Made by a program: the position numbers and the translations under genes
Notes under the pieces: generated by a model
Seen by the model: the letters and a program-made list of their open reading frames with translations, nothing else
Database searches by the model: none
Told to the model about the DNA's origin: nothing
Source of the DNA: G963665925 sp963676345
GTDB lineage: Bacteria; Bacillota; Clostridia; Peptostreptococcales; Acidaminobacteraceae
Reading direction: 5' to 3'
DNA length: 64,000 bases
Assembly: GCA_963676345.2 (NCBI GenBank)
Contig: CAXXTS010000002.1
Span: forward strand, 124,001 to 188,000
Shown: positions 43,448 through 51,653 of the stretch, in pieces
Numbering within the stretch: the stretch's first letter is position 1
Layout of the letters: each line of letters begins with the position of its first letter

Positions 43448-43485
43448 GGGACACTTTGTGTCCGCCAGTATCTTTTCTGTCCCAA
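43448..43485 (-). promoter_or_regulatory. CggR operator
   Basis: On the minus strand TGGGACA is followed 20 nt later by CGGACA with AAAGTGTCCC, closely like the B. subtilis cggR operator of two CGGGAC-type direct repeats ending in TGTCC. GGACAC-AAA-GTGTCC (43449-43463) is also a palindrome. It lies about 23-60 nt downstream of the predicted start, as in B. subtilis, where CggR blocks elongation. Confidence 0.8.
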
Positions 43486-43515
43486 CCGGTGTAAAAAAAT
43501 ATATCTGTCGAGATA

Positions 43516-43544
43516 ATAATACCATATCCATGAGCCGAATCCAA
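43516..43544 (-). promoter_or_regulatory. Promoter of the cggR glycolytic operon
   Basis: On the minus strand TTGGAT (43539-43544), 17 nt, then TATTAT (43516-43521) with an upstream TGG. The transcript would start near 43508. Confidence 0.7.
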
Positions 43545-43689
43545 GAAAAAACCTTAATTTGATAACGTTTTCCTTTTTTAACCTTTATGCTAACCTAGCG
43601 TTCACTATACCGCTTGCGTGTTCAGACGTGATGTCAAGTCACCTTTGTCACCACTTATAATACTTAATGAAATGCCTTTCATTTCAATC

Positions 43690-43730
43690 AAAAAGAGGCT
43701 TCCCATGATTCCCCCATAGAAAGACCTCTT
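43690..43730 (-). terminator. Terminator of the rpoN-acetyltransferase unit
   Basis: AAGAGG (43693-43698) pairs with CCTCTT (43725-43730), extended by weaker inner pairs, followed on the minus strand by TTTTTGATT. It lies 17 nt after the acetyltransferase stop. Confidence 0.65.
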
Positions 43731-43746
43731 ACTATACCTCATTTGC

Positions 43747-44190
43747 CTACTTTAATTTTCCGGGTCGAACGGCACGCATGGTTAAATGCTCAATACCTGC
43801 TTCCATGTAGCGTGTGCCCACAGACTTAAATCCCAAGGCTTCATAAAATGCAACCGCGTGTGTCTGAGCATGAATTTCAACATACTCTGCATTTTGAGAC
43901 CAAGCTCGTTTCATAAGTGTCTCCATGACACGGGCGCCGTATCCCTTTCCACGGTATGAGGCCACCACTGAAACACGACCTATTCCAAACGTCATGTCAT
44001 CATATTTAAAAAGCCGTCCCGTAGCAATAGGTTCATCTTCTTGATAATACACAACATGCCATGCAGTTATATCTATGGCATCCTGCTCAATGTTTTTTGG
44101 AACATCCTGTTCAATTATAAACACACTCTTCCGCACCAAATAGGCATCTTTTAAGAGTTCACTGTCCCCGTATCCTTCTTGCTTTACCAT
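43747..44190 (-). CDS. GNAT-family N-acetyltransferase
   Basis: This is a 147-residue acetyl-CoA-dependent acetyltransferase. The N-terminal DAYLVRKSVFIIEQDVP and the acetyl-CoA loop VVASYRGKGYGARVME (the R/Q-x-x-G-x-G/A motif) are clear, with AQTHAVAFYEALGFKSVG near the end, as in ElaA/YjdJ-like members. The substrate is not known. I take ATG 44188-44190, behind AGAGGTG; a start eight codons earlier is possible. It follows rpoN by 33 nt and is probably cotranscribed. Confidence 0.85.
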   Translation of the reverse strand: MVKQEGYGDSELLKDAYLVRKSVFIIEQDVPKNIEQDAIDITAWHVVYYQEDEPIATGRLFKYDDMTFGIGRVSVVASYRGKGYGARVMETLMKRAWSQNAEYVEIHAQTHAVAFYEALGFKSVGTRYMEAGIEHLTMRAVRPGKLK

Positions 44191-44223
44191 CTGTGCACCT
44201 CTTAAATAACTCAACCACCTCGA

Positions 44224-45639
44224 CTAGAACCGCTTACGTTTAGATGTTGATGGTATGTTGAGCTCATCACGATATTTTGCAATTGTCCTTCTTGAGACTT
44301 TAATACCTGCTTTATCCAGCTCATTGGATATCTTTTGATCAGAAAGCGGTTTCTTCGGATCTTCAGAGTTCACGAGGTCCTTAATCAGCACCTTAATGCT
44401 TTCTGCAGAAACGCCTTCTCCAAATGCACCTTGAACACCACTTTGAAAGAAGTGCTTAATTTCAAACAGTCCTTGACCACATTGCAAGTACTTTCCATTT
44501 ACAGCACGACTCACTGTAGATTCATGGACACTGATTTCATCTGCAACATCTTTTAAGTTAAGTGGTTTTAAGTACATTGGACCTTTCTCAAAAAAGTCAT
44601 ATTGAAAATTGATAATAGATTCAACCACACGATATATAGTATTTCGTCTTTGCTCAATGCTTTTAATCAGCTTAAGTGCTGATGTCAATTTCTTATTGAT
44701 GTAGCCAATCGCATTTTCATTCACTGATTCCTGTCGTAATAAACTTCTATAATATGCGTTAATATAAAGTTTAGGTGCTGAATTCTCACTCACGCGAATT
44801 ACATATTTGCCATCTACCTTGTCAATATAAACATCAGGCGTCACATAGCGCACTTCACGTAATGAGGCAAACTCCCTACCCGGTTTTGGCTCCAACCTTC
44901 TAATTCGATCACAGGCACTTTGTGTTTCCTCTAGGGAAACACCTAAAGTTTTTGCGATTTTTTGAAGTCTGTTGGATCCTAAATCATCCAGATAAGATGC
45001 CACAATTCTACACTCTGTTGACACGTCATCATCAAAATGTGATAGCTGAATCAGCAAACATTCTTCAAGTGATCGGGCCCCAATTCCCGGCGGATCAAAT
45101 GTTTGCACTGTCTGAATTACGGTTTCTGCTGTATCAAAATCTATATTTGCATGTTCCGCAATTTCTTTGTAGTCTACCTCAAGGTAGCCATTTTCGTTAA
45201 TGTTTTCAATCACATACAAAGCCGCTTTTATTTCCGCCTCAGAGAGCGTTGTCAACTGTAATTGAAAATGCAGATGCTCTCTTAATGACTCTTCCGATGC
45301 TACGAAATTATCATAATTGACATCATCTTTTACTTCATAACTTGTTTGACGACCTCTTCCATCTTCAAACTCACCAGCAATTGCCTTCCAGTCAATATTC
45401 TCATAGAGATCATCCTCATTAGACGATTTCTCAGGCTCTGGTTCAGGTTCTGATACCCCCACCGAGTCATCCGAATCATCTGCTGTCTTTTGCAGTACTG
45501 GATTATTGAGAAGTTCTTCCTGTATAAATTCGTTCAGCTCAAGAGAATTATACTGCAATATTTCAATCGCCTGTTTTAGTTCAGGCGTCATAATTAGTTT
45601 TTGGGTTTGAACCAAATTCAAATTAAAGTTCATCTTCAT
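44224..45639 (-). CDS. rpoN: RNA polymerase sigma-54 factor
   Basis: This is a 471-residue alternative sigma factor that needs AAA+ activators. Region I is the Gln/Leu-rich MNFNLNLVQTQKLIMTPELKQ at the start; an acidic region II (about 65-85) follows; the core-binding domain spans about 100-260, the HTH is near ISVHESTVSRAVNGKYLQC, and the RpoN box SRRTIAKYRD is at 449-458. The start is uncertain between ATG 45639, ATG 45633 and an upstream ATG at 45675; I prefer 45639 because proteins of the family begin at this point. No sigma-54 activator gene or clear -24/-12 site was found in the window. Confidence 0.93.
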   Translation of the reverse strand: MKMNFNLNLVQTQKLIMTPELKQAIEILQYNSLELNEFIQEELLNNPVLQKTADDSDDSVGVSEPEPEPEKSSNEDDLYENIDWKAIAGEFEDGRGRQTSYEVKDDVNYDNFVASEESLREHLHFQLQLTTLSEAEIKAALYVIENINENGYLEVDYKEIAEHANIDFDTAETVIQTVQTFDPPGIGARSLEECLLIQLSHFDDDVSTECRIVASYLDDLGSNRLQKIAKTLGVSLEETQSACDRIRRLEPKPGREFASLREVRYVTPDVYIDKVDGKYVIRVSENSAPKLYINAYYRSLLRQESVNENAIGYINKKLTSALKLIKSIEQRRNTIYRVVESIINFQYDFFEKGPMYLKPLNLKDVADEISVHESTVSRAVNGKYLQCGQGLFEIKHFFQSGVQGAFGEGVSAESIKVLIKDLVNSEDPKKPLSDQKISNELDKAGIKVSRRTIAKYRDELNIPSTSKRKRF

Positions 45640-45696
45640 AGCAAACCCCAACCCCATTCCTTTTTGTCGCGTCATCGATTACAAGAACTCATACTT

Positions 45697-45725
45697 ATTA
45701 TAACAGCAATCATTCGGGTTAGGAA
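45697..45725 (-). promoter_or_regulatory. Promoter of rpoN
   Basis: On the minus strand TTCCTA (45720-45725), 17 nt, then TATAAT (45697-45702). The -10 is perfect and the -35 weak. Confidence 0.55.
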
Positions 45726-45758
45726 GTTTATATGCTAACTCCTGCAAAATTGCTCATT

Positions 45759-46586
45759 TTACTTAGCGCACTTAATGCCACCGCTAAGTGCACAGTATGC
45801 TTCTAGAACTGATCCCCCCAGCGCCCTTGCCTTATCAGAAATAGACCAACATGCATCCTTATTGTCTCTAGGATCGATATCGCCAATTTTCATAGCACCT
45901 TTCACTTTCACAGACTCATGAATAAGGCCCCTAAGGACACCATCAAGTGGTGCAATAACTTCTTTTGAGTCTACAAAACCAATAACTTGTCCCGTTACAA
46001 CATGCTCTCCAATAGCCGCTTTAGGTGTTAAAAAACCCTCCCCCGGCGAACGGACAATGCGTCTTTCGCTATGTCCTTGAATCACGCCTGGAACACCCGT
46101 ATTCGGTTTTGCCGACCCTTCATATTGAATCGTGCCAAGCGTGTGACCACGACTCGTTTCAATTACTGCGTGACAATCACGCGGGGCAGTAAATCCCGGT
46201 CCAAGTGCAATGACAATATCCGCCAACTGACTGCTGAGTCCCATATTGTGTTTCGCAAGTGTCGCATCAATTAGAACATCTGGAGAAATTACCTTTAATA
46301 TACTCATAGACGGATCAACAATCACGGGTACACTCTTTTCTTGTACTGTCTGCCCGGCTTCAAGGAGGCTTATCGCTTCCTCTTGTCGCTTACAAAACTT
46401 AAAATGCACCCCTTCCACTGTGATTTCACCATCAAAGATGGCACCTGCAGCAGATACGGGAATTCTTATCACCGTTGGCTTTTCAATTTCAAGTACCAGC
46501 ACGCGAAATCCTGACTTAACGAGTCTCGTAATTGTACCAGTCGCTAGATCGCCACCGCCTCTTATTACTGCAACTGGCGCTCTCAT
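45759..46586 (-). CDS. yqeB: YqeB-family protein of selenium-dependent molybdenum hydroxylase maturation
   Basis: This is a 275-residue protein of the YqeB/EF2563 family, which occurs with selenium-dependent molybdenum hydroxylases (xanthine dehydrogenase, purine and nicotinate hydroxylases) and is thought to help make or insert the labile selenium cofactor. The N-terminal VIRGGGDLATGTITRLVKSGF looks like a Rossmann fold; VDPSMSILKVISPDVLIDATLAK and ALGPGFTAPRDCHAVIETSRGHTLG are family features. The ATG overlaps the xdhC stop in TAATG, so the two are coupled. The hydroxylase itself is not in this window. It is not a selenoprotein. Confidence 0.85.
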   Translation of the reverse strand: MRAPVAVIRGGGDLATGTITRLVKSGFRVLVLEIEKPTVIRIPVSAAGAIFDGEITVEGVHFKFCKRQEEAISLLEAGQTVQEKSVPVIVDPSMSILKVISPDVLIDATLAKHNMGLSSQLADIVIALGPGFTAPRDCHAVIETSRGHTLGTIQYEGSAKPNTGVPGVIQGHSERRIVRSPGEGFLTPKAAIGEHVVTGQVIGFVDSKEVIAPLDGVLRGLIHESVKVKGAMKIGDIDPRDNKDACWSISDKARALGGSVLEAYCALSGGIKCAK

Positions 46587-47383
46587 TAATCCACCCTCCT
46601 TTTCATCAAGCTAGTAGGCGCGGTTCCATTTAAAACACTCAGCACTTCACTCATAATACTCAGTGCAATTTCATACGGTACTTCAGCACCTATATCTAAA
46701 CCAATCGGCGCGTAAACAGCCTCAAGCTTTTCTGAAGCTACGCCTTCACTCAATAGCTGTTCAAATATTTTTTTAACCTTTCGGCGACTGCCAATCATCC
46801 CTAAATAGCGCGGAGAAACCGAAACCGTTTCACGCAGCGCCTCTAAATCACAGTCTTTCGTTGCTATGACACACACATCTGACCTTTTAATACCAACTGC
46901 TTTGATCGCGTCAGCAATATGCTCTGCCGTATAAATTTCATCTGCTTCTTGCAGGAGTGCTTGTGTCGCATAATCAGGACGATCATCTGCAACAATGCAT
47001 CTGAATCCCATCTTTGTTCCAAGATCAAGTACAGCTTGATTTACATAACCTGCCCCAATGAGTACCAGTCTCTTACGCTTTGGAAAAACTTCAATCAAGA
47101 CCTTCATTGATCCGCCACACTGTGTCGCCAATCCTCCTGGTGCATTTTTATCATAAATGTATTCTTTTATCGTATTTGTATTCGATTTCAATGCATCAAG
47201 TGCATCTTCTATTACTCTATACTCTCCTGGCCCACCGCCTATAGTGCCATGTAGAACTTTGTCTTCTCTTATTAGCATTTTTGCATGATGCCGTGGTGTT
47301 GATCCTTTCGACTCAATTATGGTTGCAACTGCAAATCCACAGTCTTCTTTAAGCCATTTGTCTGCAACTCTGAATATATCCAT
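46586..47383 (-). CDS. xdhC: XdhC/CoxI-family protein
   Basis: This is a 265-residue maturation factor for molybdenum hydroxylases. The N-terminal XdhC domain (about 10-95) has SKGSTPRHHAKMLI and HGTIGGGPGEYRVI; the usual CGG motif appears as TQCGGSMKVLIE. The C-terminal Rossmann domain (about 105-245) has LVLIGAGYVNQAVLDLG and YLGMIGSRRKVKKIFEQL. XdhC binds molybdenum cofactor and passes it, sulfurated, to the apoenzyme. It is transcribed with yqeB from a good promoter at 47413-47441. Confidence 0.9.
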   Translation of the reverse strand: MDIFRVADKWLKEDCGFAVATIIESKGSTPRHHAKMLIREDKVLHGTIGGGPGEYRVIEDALDALKSNTNTIKEYIYDKNAPGGLATQCGGSMKVLIEVFPKRKRLVLIGAGYVNQAVLDLGTKMGFRCIVADDRPDYATQALLQEADEIYTAEHIADAIKAVGIKRSDVCVIATKDCDLEALRETVSVSPRYLGMIGSRRKVKKIFEQLLSEGVASEKLEAVYAPIGLDIGAEVPYEIALSIMSEVLSVLNGTAPTSLMKRRVD

Positions 47384-47412
47384 TGTCTTCCCCTTTCCTT
47401 CTCACATTTTCT

Positions 47413-47441
47413 ATTATATATTTTCTCTGTCCCTGCGCCAA
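47413..47441 (-). promoter_or_regulatory. Promoter of xdhC-yqeB
   Basis: On the minus strand TTGGCG (47436-47441), 17 nt, then TATAAT (47413-47418), about 30 nt upstream of the xdhC ATG. Confidence 0.75.
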
Positions 47442-47465
47442 TTGTACTTTTGAATAATAAAAAAA

Positions 47466-47523
47466 TAATAAAAACGTTTTCAGGCTCCAAACATGACAAA
47501 TGTCATGTTTGGAGCCTGAAAAC
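47466..47523 (-). terminator. Very long perfect hairpin before xdhC
   Basis: The 23-bp arms 47476-47498 and 47501-47523 are exactly complementary with a 2-nt centre, followed on the minus strand by G-TTTTTATTATTTTTTT. It should stop transcripts coming from the nucleoside transporter operon. Confidence 0.8.
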
Positions 47524-47812
47524 TGTGCTACTTTAAAAACAGAAGAATTCGAGCTCTCACGGTTTTCCATGGTGCTTGAAGCAGCTTTACAAACACCATA
47601 GCAATGCACAGTACAAGCTCTGGTTGCCCACGAAAGCTAGTCGCGCCATATACGTGAAAATGTAGATGCGTTCGCTCTTGTAAAAACACAAGCGAACACC
47701 TTCACATTTTCATATACACTGCTTTGTCTTTGACGCAAACAAAGCGACCTCTATCGAGATCGCTTTGTAAAATCAACACTAGGTTGACACAATTACATGA
47801 AACTGTGGATTT
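47524..47812. other. Gene-free stretch with two further inverted repeats
   Basis: TGAAAATGT (47655-47663) pairs with ACATTTTCA (47704-47712) and encloses TTCGCT-CTTGT / ACAAG-CGAA. A second hairpin at about 47742-47770 pairs AAAGCGA with TCGCTTT. Neither has a good T-run. No gene is seen. Confidence 0.6.
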
Positions 47813-48751
47813 TTAACGATGGCCTTTTTCGTATGGCTCACCACTTGCAGCAGGTCCAACTGCACGACCAACAACACCGGCAAGAGCGAGTATTGTTGCT
47901 ACATATGGAATTGCCTGCAAGAACTCTGAAGGAATCCAATCTAGACCAAGCGATGAAGCCTGAATCTGGATAGCTTCCATAAGTCCAAAGAACAAACAAG
48001 CAAAGAATGCACCCACCGGATGCCATTTGCCGAAAATCATCGCTGCCAGTGCGATGAAGCCTTTACCAGATGTCATTCCTTCACGGAATAGATTTACAGT
48101 ACCCAGTGAAAGCGATGCACCGGAAATCCCAGCAAGAGCACCTGATATCATAACTGCGATGTATCTGATTTTGTAAACGTTAATACCAACTGTATCTGCT
48201 GCTTTAGGGTGTTCACCCACTGCACGAAGTCTTAGGCCAAACGGCGTCTTGAACAGAACATAAAATGCTATTGCCACTGCAAGAAAACTTAAATATACAA
48301 ATGGGTTTAGACCGGCAAAAAGAGGACCAACTACTGGGATACCTTCAAGAAATTCAAACGGATTTCTTGTCAGTGCCTCTTTAACTGGATCAGTCTGACC
48401 CGATCTGTGCCATACCATTTCAAGAAGGAATGCTGCAAGTGCAGCTGCAAGCATATTGATTGCAACACCAGCAACAACCTGATTGGCTCTAAGATGGATA
48501 GCTAGCACCCCAAGAATTAAGGATGTCATAATACCAGCAACAATTGCTGCAAAGATTCCAAGCCATGGCGAACCTGTAACTTCTGTTATGAGGATTGCAA
48601 AAAACGCACCCATAATCATAATGCCTTCTAGTGCAATATTTACAACACCTGAACGCTCACTAAAAGTACCGCCCAGTGATGAGAAAATAAGTGGTGTAGC
48701 CAAACGCAGCGCCGAAGCAATTACGGCCATAATCAGTACCATAGATCCCAT
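47813..48751 (-). CDS. nupQ: Nucleoside ABC transporter permease (NupQ-like)
   Basis: This is a 312-residue permease of the BPD_transp_2 family with about eight to ten hydrophobic helices. The N-terminal TPLIFSSLGGTFSERSGVVNIALEGIMIMGAF and the cytoplasmic loop RAVGEHPKAADTVGINVYKIRY are typical of the second permease in BmpA/Nup guanosine and nucleoside transporters. Its ATG comes 1 nt after the nupP stop, with AAGGAGGTGG inside the end of nupP. It is the last gene of bmpA-nupO-nupP-nupQ. Confidence 0.9.
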   Translation of the reverse strand: MGSMVLIMAVIASALRLATPLIFSSLGGTFSERSGVVNIALEGIMIMGAFFAILITEVTGSPWLGIFAAIVAGIMTSLILGVLAIHLRANQVVAGVAINMLAAALAAFLLEMVWHRSGQTDPVKEALTRNPFEFLEGIPVVGPLFAGLNPFVYLSFLAVAIAFYVLFKTPFGLRLRAVGEHPKAADTVGINVYKIRYIAVMISGALAGISGASLSLGTVNLFREGMTSGKGFIALAAMIFGKWHPVGAFFACLFFGLMEAIQIQASSLGLDWIPSEFLQAIPYVATILALAGVVGRAVGPAASGEPYEKGHR

Positions 48752-48752
48752 A

Positions 48753-49865
48753 CTACGCCACCTCCTTATTTTTCTTGCCTGTCATTTTTGCCTTAAGTTC
48801 AGGCCAGTATTTAAGAATTGCTTCTGCAGCAATAAATATAATAATCAGACCCTGAATAATATCAACAATCTCTTTCGGAATACCTGCTATCTGCATTTTA
48901 CGCGCACCATTTGATAAAATACCAAATAGAAGTGCTGAAGCAAGTACGCCAAGTGGGTGATTCTTACCAACAAGTGCAACGGCTATTCCCGTAAAACCAT
49001 AGCCAGCTGAATGTGATGCCTGATCGACTTTGTAAGTCAGACCAGCAACAACAGTTGCACCTGCAAGACCTGCCATCATGCCTGAAATAGCAAACGCGAG
49101 TATCATATTCTTAGAAATATTGATACCGCCATATTCTGCAGCGTATGGGTTGTTACCAACCGAACGAATTTCATACCCTAATGTCGTTTTAAACAGAACA
49201 TACCAAGTCAGTACTGCTATAACAATGGCAATTAGAATGCCCGTATTTACACTGGATGTTCCAAATGCAGGAATGATGTCCGTCAACTGCGTCAGTCGAC
49301 CATGCTCAGGAACAAGTACAGAGTATGCTTTTTGCTCAGTTCCCATGAGTCTAGATGGATTTAATGAAGTCCGTATAAAGAAGTTTGCTACAAACAAACT
49401 GGTGTAGTTCAACATAATCGTTACAATAACTTCGTGAATTCCCAATTTAGCTTTCAAAATGCCCGGAATCATTGCCCAAAAAGCACCACCAAGTGCACCT
49501 GAAAGAATAATAGCAGGAACGAGCAGAAATCCCGGAAGACCTCTGAATATCCAAGCTGCTGTTACAGTAAACAAAGCACCCATTACATATTGTCCCTCAG
49601 CACCAATATTGAAAAGGCCTGTTCTAAAGGCAAATGCAATTGATAAACCTGTAAAGACAAGCGGTGTTGTCTTTAGAAGCGTTTCGCCAAAACGGCTCAT
49701 GCTCCCCAAGCTACCTCCAAAGAGTGCGCCATATGCAACAAGTGGATTATTCCCAGTCCAAATAATAAATAGTGAACCCACGAGGAATGACAAGATTATT
49801 GCCATGAGTGGAAACCTTACGCTGTCAATAAACAGTTGCAGTTTGCTCTCTTTCGTGTTATCCAT
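48753..49865 (-). CDS. nupP: Nucleoside ABC transporter permease (NupP-like)
   Basis: This is a 370-residue permease with about ten hydrophobic helices, the longer partner of NupQ. It contains FAFRTGLFNIGAEGQYVMGALF near residue 80, a hallmark of this group, and the loop RSVGNNPYAAEYGGINISKNM. The C-terminal tail is basic (KAKMTGKKNKE). GAGGTGAGG precedes the ATG, 12 nt after nupO. Together with NupQ it forms the membrane channel for nucleosides or bases delivered by BmpA. Confidence 0.9.
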   Translation of the reverse strand: MDNTKESKLQLFIDSVRFPLMAIILSFLVGSLFIIWTGNNPLVAYGALFGGSLGSMSRFGETLLKTTPLVFTGLSIAFAFRTGLFNIGAEGQYVMGALFTVTAAWIFRGLPGFLLVPAIILSGALGGAFWAMIPGILKAKLGIHEVIVTIMLNYTSLFVANFFIRTSLNPSRLMGTEQKAYSVLVPEHGRLTQLTDIIPAFGTSSVNTGILIAIVIAVLTWYVLFKTTLGYEIRSVGNNPYAAEYGGINISKNMILAFAISGMMAGLAGATVVAGLTYKVDQASHSAGYGFTGIAVALVGKNHPLGVLASALLFGILSNGARKMQIAGIPKEIVDIIQGLIIIFIAAEAILKYWPELKAKMTGKKNKEVA

Positions 49866-49877
49866 GTCCTCACCTCG

Positions 49878-51404
49878 CTAATTTTTGTCCTTACCATCGG
49901 CACTACCGCCGGCCATCATAATTCCAAGCTCTTTCTCAGTTGCACCTTGGCCCTCAACAACACCGACTATACGGCCATCATAAATAACCGCAATTCTATC
50001 GGCTAGAGCCATAACTTCATCTAACTCAAGAGAAACTAGAAGAACTGCTTTCCCTTGGTCACGCTGCTCAACAAGACGCTTGTGAATGAATTCAATCGCA
50101 CCGACATCAACACCACGCGTTGGCTGTGATGCAATTAGTAGCTCCGGATTACGGATCAGTTCTCTGGCAACAATAAGCTTTTGCTGATTACCGCCTGACA
50201 ATGAACGTGCTTCCACTGTTTCATTCGGTGTTCTTACATCAAATTCTTCAATGAGTTCACGACAATGCTGGTGAATTAAATCGTAATCCAATATTCCGTT
50301 TCTACTGTAAGGCTCTTTAAGGTGGTCACCCAAAACAGAGTTTTCTGCCAGAGTATGTGTTAAAACAAGACCACGCTTGTGTCTGTCCTCTGGGATGTGA
50401 GATACGCCTGCATCAATGATATTTCGCGTTGATTCACTTGTAATATCATTGTCCTTCAGTAGAATCTTACCACTTGTTGCTTTACGGAGACCTGTAATTA
50501 CCTCGATGAGTTCTGATTGTCCATTGCCATCAACTCCTGCAATAGCAAAAATTTCACCGTTCTTCACTTCAAAGCTAACACCCTTCAGTGCTGGAATATT
50601 TCGGTTATCAAGAGCTTCTAAATTCTCAACTTTAAGTACGACATCGCCAGCTTCTCTCGACTCTTTATCGACAACAAGCTTAACCTTACGTCCTACCATC
50701 AGTTCAGCCAGACCATCTGTGTCTGTTGTTGCAGTATCCAACGTGTCGATAACCTTACCACGACGGATTACTGTTACTCGATCGCTCATTGCCATAACCT
50801 CTTTGAGCTTATGCGTAATGAGGATGATTGACTTTCCTTGACTTGCAAGTTCACGCAAAATAACACCTAATTCTTCAATTTCCTGCGGTGTCAGTACCGC
50901 TGTAGGTTCATCCAGAATTAGGATTTCTGCGCCACGGTATAGAGCTTTTAAAATCTCAACCCTTTGTTGCATGCCAACAGAAATGTCTTGGATCTTTGCA
51001 TTTGGATCTACAGAAAGACCGTACTGTTCAGAAATTTTTTGAACATCTGCGATCGCGGTAGCCATGTCCAGTTTAAGTCCATCCTTTGGTTCAGTACCCA
51101 GGATAATGTTTTCCGCAACGGTAAATGGTTCCACAAGCATAAAGTGCTGATGCACCATGCCAACACCAAAACCGATTGCAATATTTGGATCTTTCACTTC
51201 GACTAGCTTACCATTAATGTAGATCTCGCCTGAAGTTGGCTGATATAAACCGTAAAGCTGGTTCATCAGTGTTGTCTTTCCTGCACCATTTTCACCCAGC
51301 AGTACATGAATTTCTCCTTTTTCAAGTGCGAAATTCACATTGTCATTTGCCACTACTCCCGGAAACGCTTTTGTAATGTTGCGCATTTCTACTACATTTG
51401 GCAT
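49878..51404 (-). CDS. nupO: Nucleoside ABC transporter ATP-binding protein (NupO-like, two domains)
   Basis: This is a 508-residue protein with two ABC ATPase domains in one chain. The first has Walker A GENGAGKTT (about residue 38), signature ISVGMQQRVEILKAL and Walker B ILILDEPTAVLTP. The second has the degenerate Walker A GVDGNGQSE, signature LSGGNQQK and ASQPTRGVD in place of a normal Walker B. This asymmetry is usual for sugar and nucleoside transporters of the RbsA type. I start at ATG 51402-51404, behind TGGAGGG; the open frame upstream lies within a strongly folded spacer and is probably not translated. Confidence 0.92.
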   Translation of the reverse strand: MPNVVEMRNITKAFPGVVANDNVNFALEKGEIHVLLGENGAGKTTLMNQLYGLYQPTSGEIYINGKLVEVKDPNIAIGFGVGMVHQHFMLVEPFTVAENIILGTEPKDGLKLDMATAIADVQKISEQYGLSVDPNAKIQDISVGMQQRVEILKALYRGAEILILDEPTAVLTPQEIEELGVILRELASQGKSIILITHKLKEVMAMSDRVTVIRRGKVIDTLDTATTDTDGLAELMVGRKVKLVVDKESREAGDVVLKVENLEALDNRNIPALKGVSFEVKNGEIFAIAGVDGNGQSELIEVITGLRKATSGKILLKDNDITSESTRNIIDAGVSHIPEDRHKRGLVLTHTLAENSVLGDHLKEPYSRNGILDYDLIHQHCRELIEEFDVRTPNETVEARSLSGGNQQKLIVARELIRNPELLIASQPTRGVDVGAIEFIHKRLVEQRDQGKAVLLVSLELDEVMALADRIAVIYDGRIVGVVEGQGATEKELGIMMAGGSADGKDKN

Positions 51405-51429
51405 TCTTTTCCCTCCATTACCTAGAGAC

Positions 51430-51545
51430 GAACTGCCTGCACAATCAATGATTGCCCAGAACGCTACGGCGTCCTTTACACCGTCTCGCCTATTCATGCT
51501 ACCTGCTCGTCAGGTAATATGAATACACGAGGCGGTGTGCAGTTC
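51430..51545 (-). ncRNA. Candidate structured RNA between bmpA and nupO
   Basis: The 116 nt are closed by GAACTGC / GCAGTTC (51539-51545 with 51430-51436). Inside, one long arm is built of four complementary blocks in register: ACACCG/CGGTGT, CTCG/CGAG, TATTCAT/ATGAATA and TACCTG/CAGGTA, with a 5-nt loop ACGAG. Shorter stems (ACGC/GCGT and AATCA/TGATT) lie between this arm and the closing helix, giving a multibranch shape. It ends 25 nt before the nupO ATG. I do not recognise it as a known riboswitch class. Confidence 0.6.
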
Positions 51546-51570
51546 TTTCTTTTTTCGATAATAAAATAGA

Positions 51571-51595
51571 GTCGGGTGTCATAAAGACACCCGAC
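51571..51595 (-). terminator. Hairpin after bmpA (partial terminator)
   Basis: A perfect GTCGGGTGTC / GACACCCGAC stem with a 5-nt loop is followed on the minus strand by TCTATTTTATT. With a weak T-run it probably protects or attenuates, so that more BmpA is made than transporter subunits. Confidence 0.65.
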
Positions 51596-51653
51596 TACTA
51601 ATTATAACTATCTGTTATGAATTAATCAAGTGCCCGCTAAGGCATACAGCTCA

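Noticed and set aside
51405..51497. N-terminal extension of NupO
   Set aside because: The extra 31 codons fall in the folded spacer; the family start and the GGAGGG site both support 51404.
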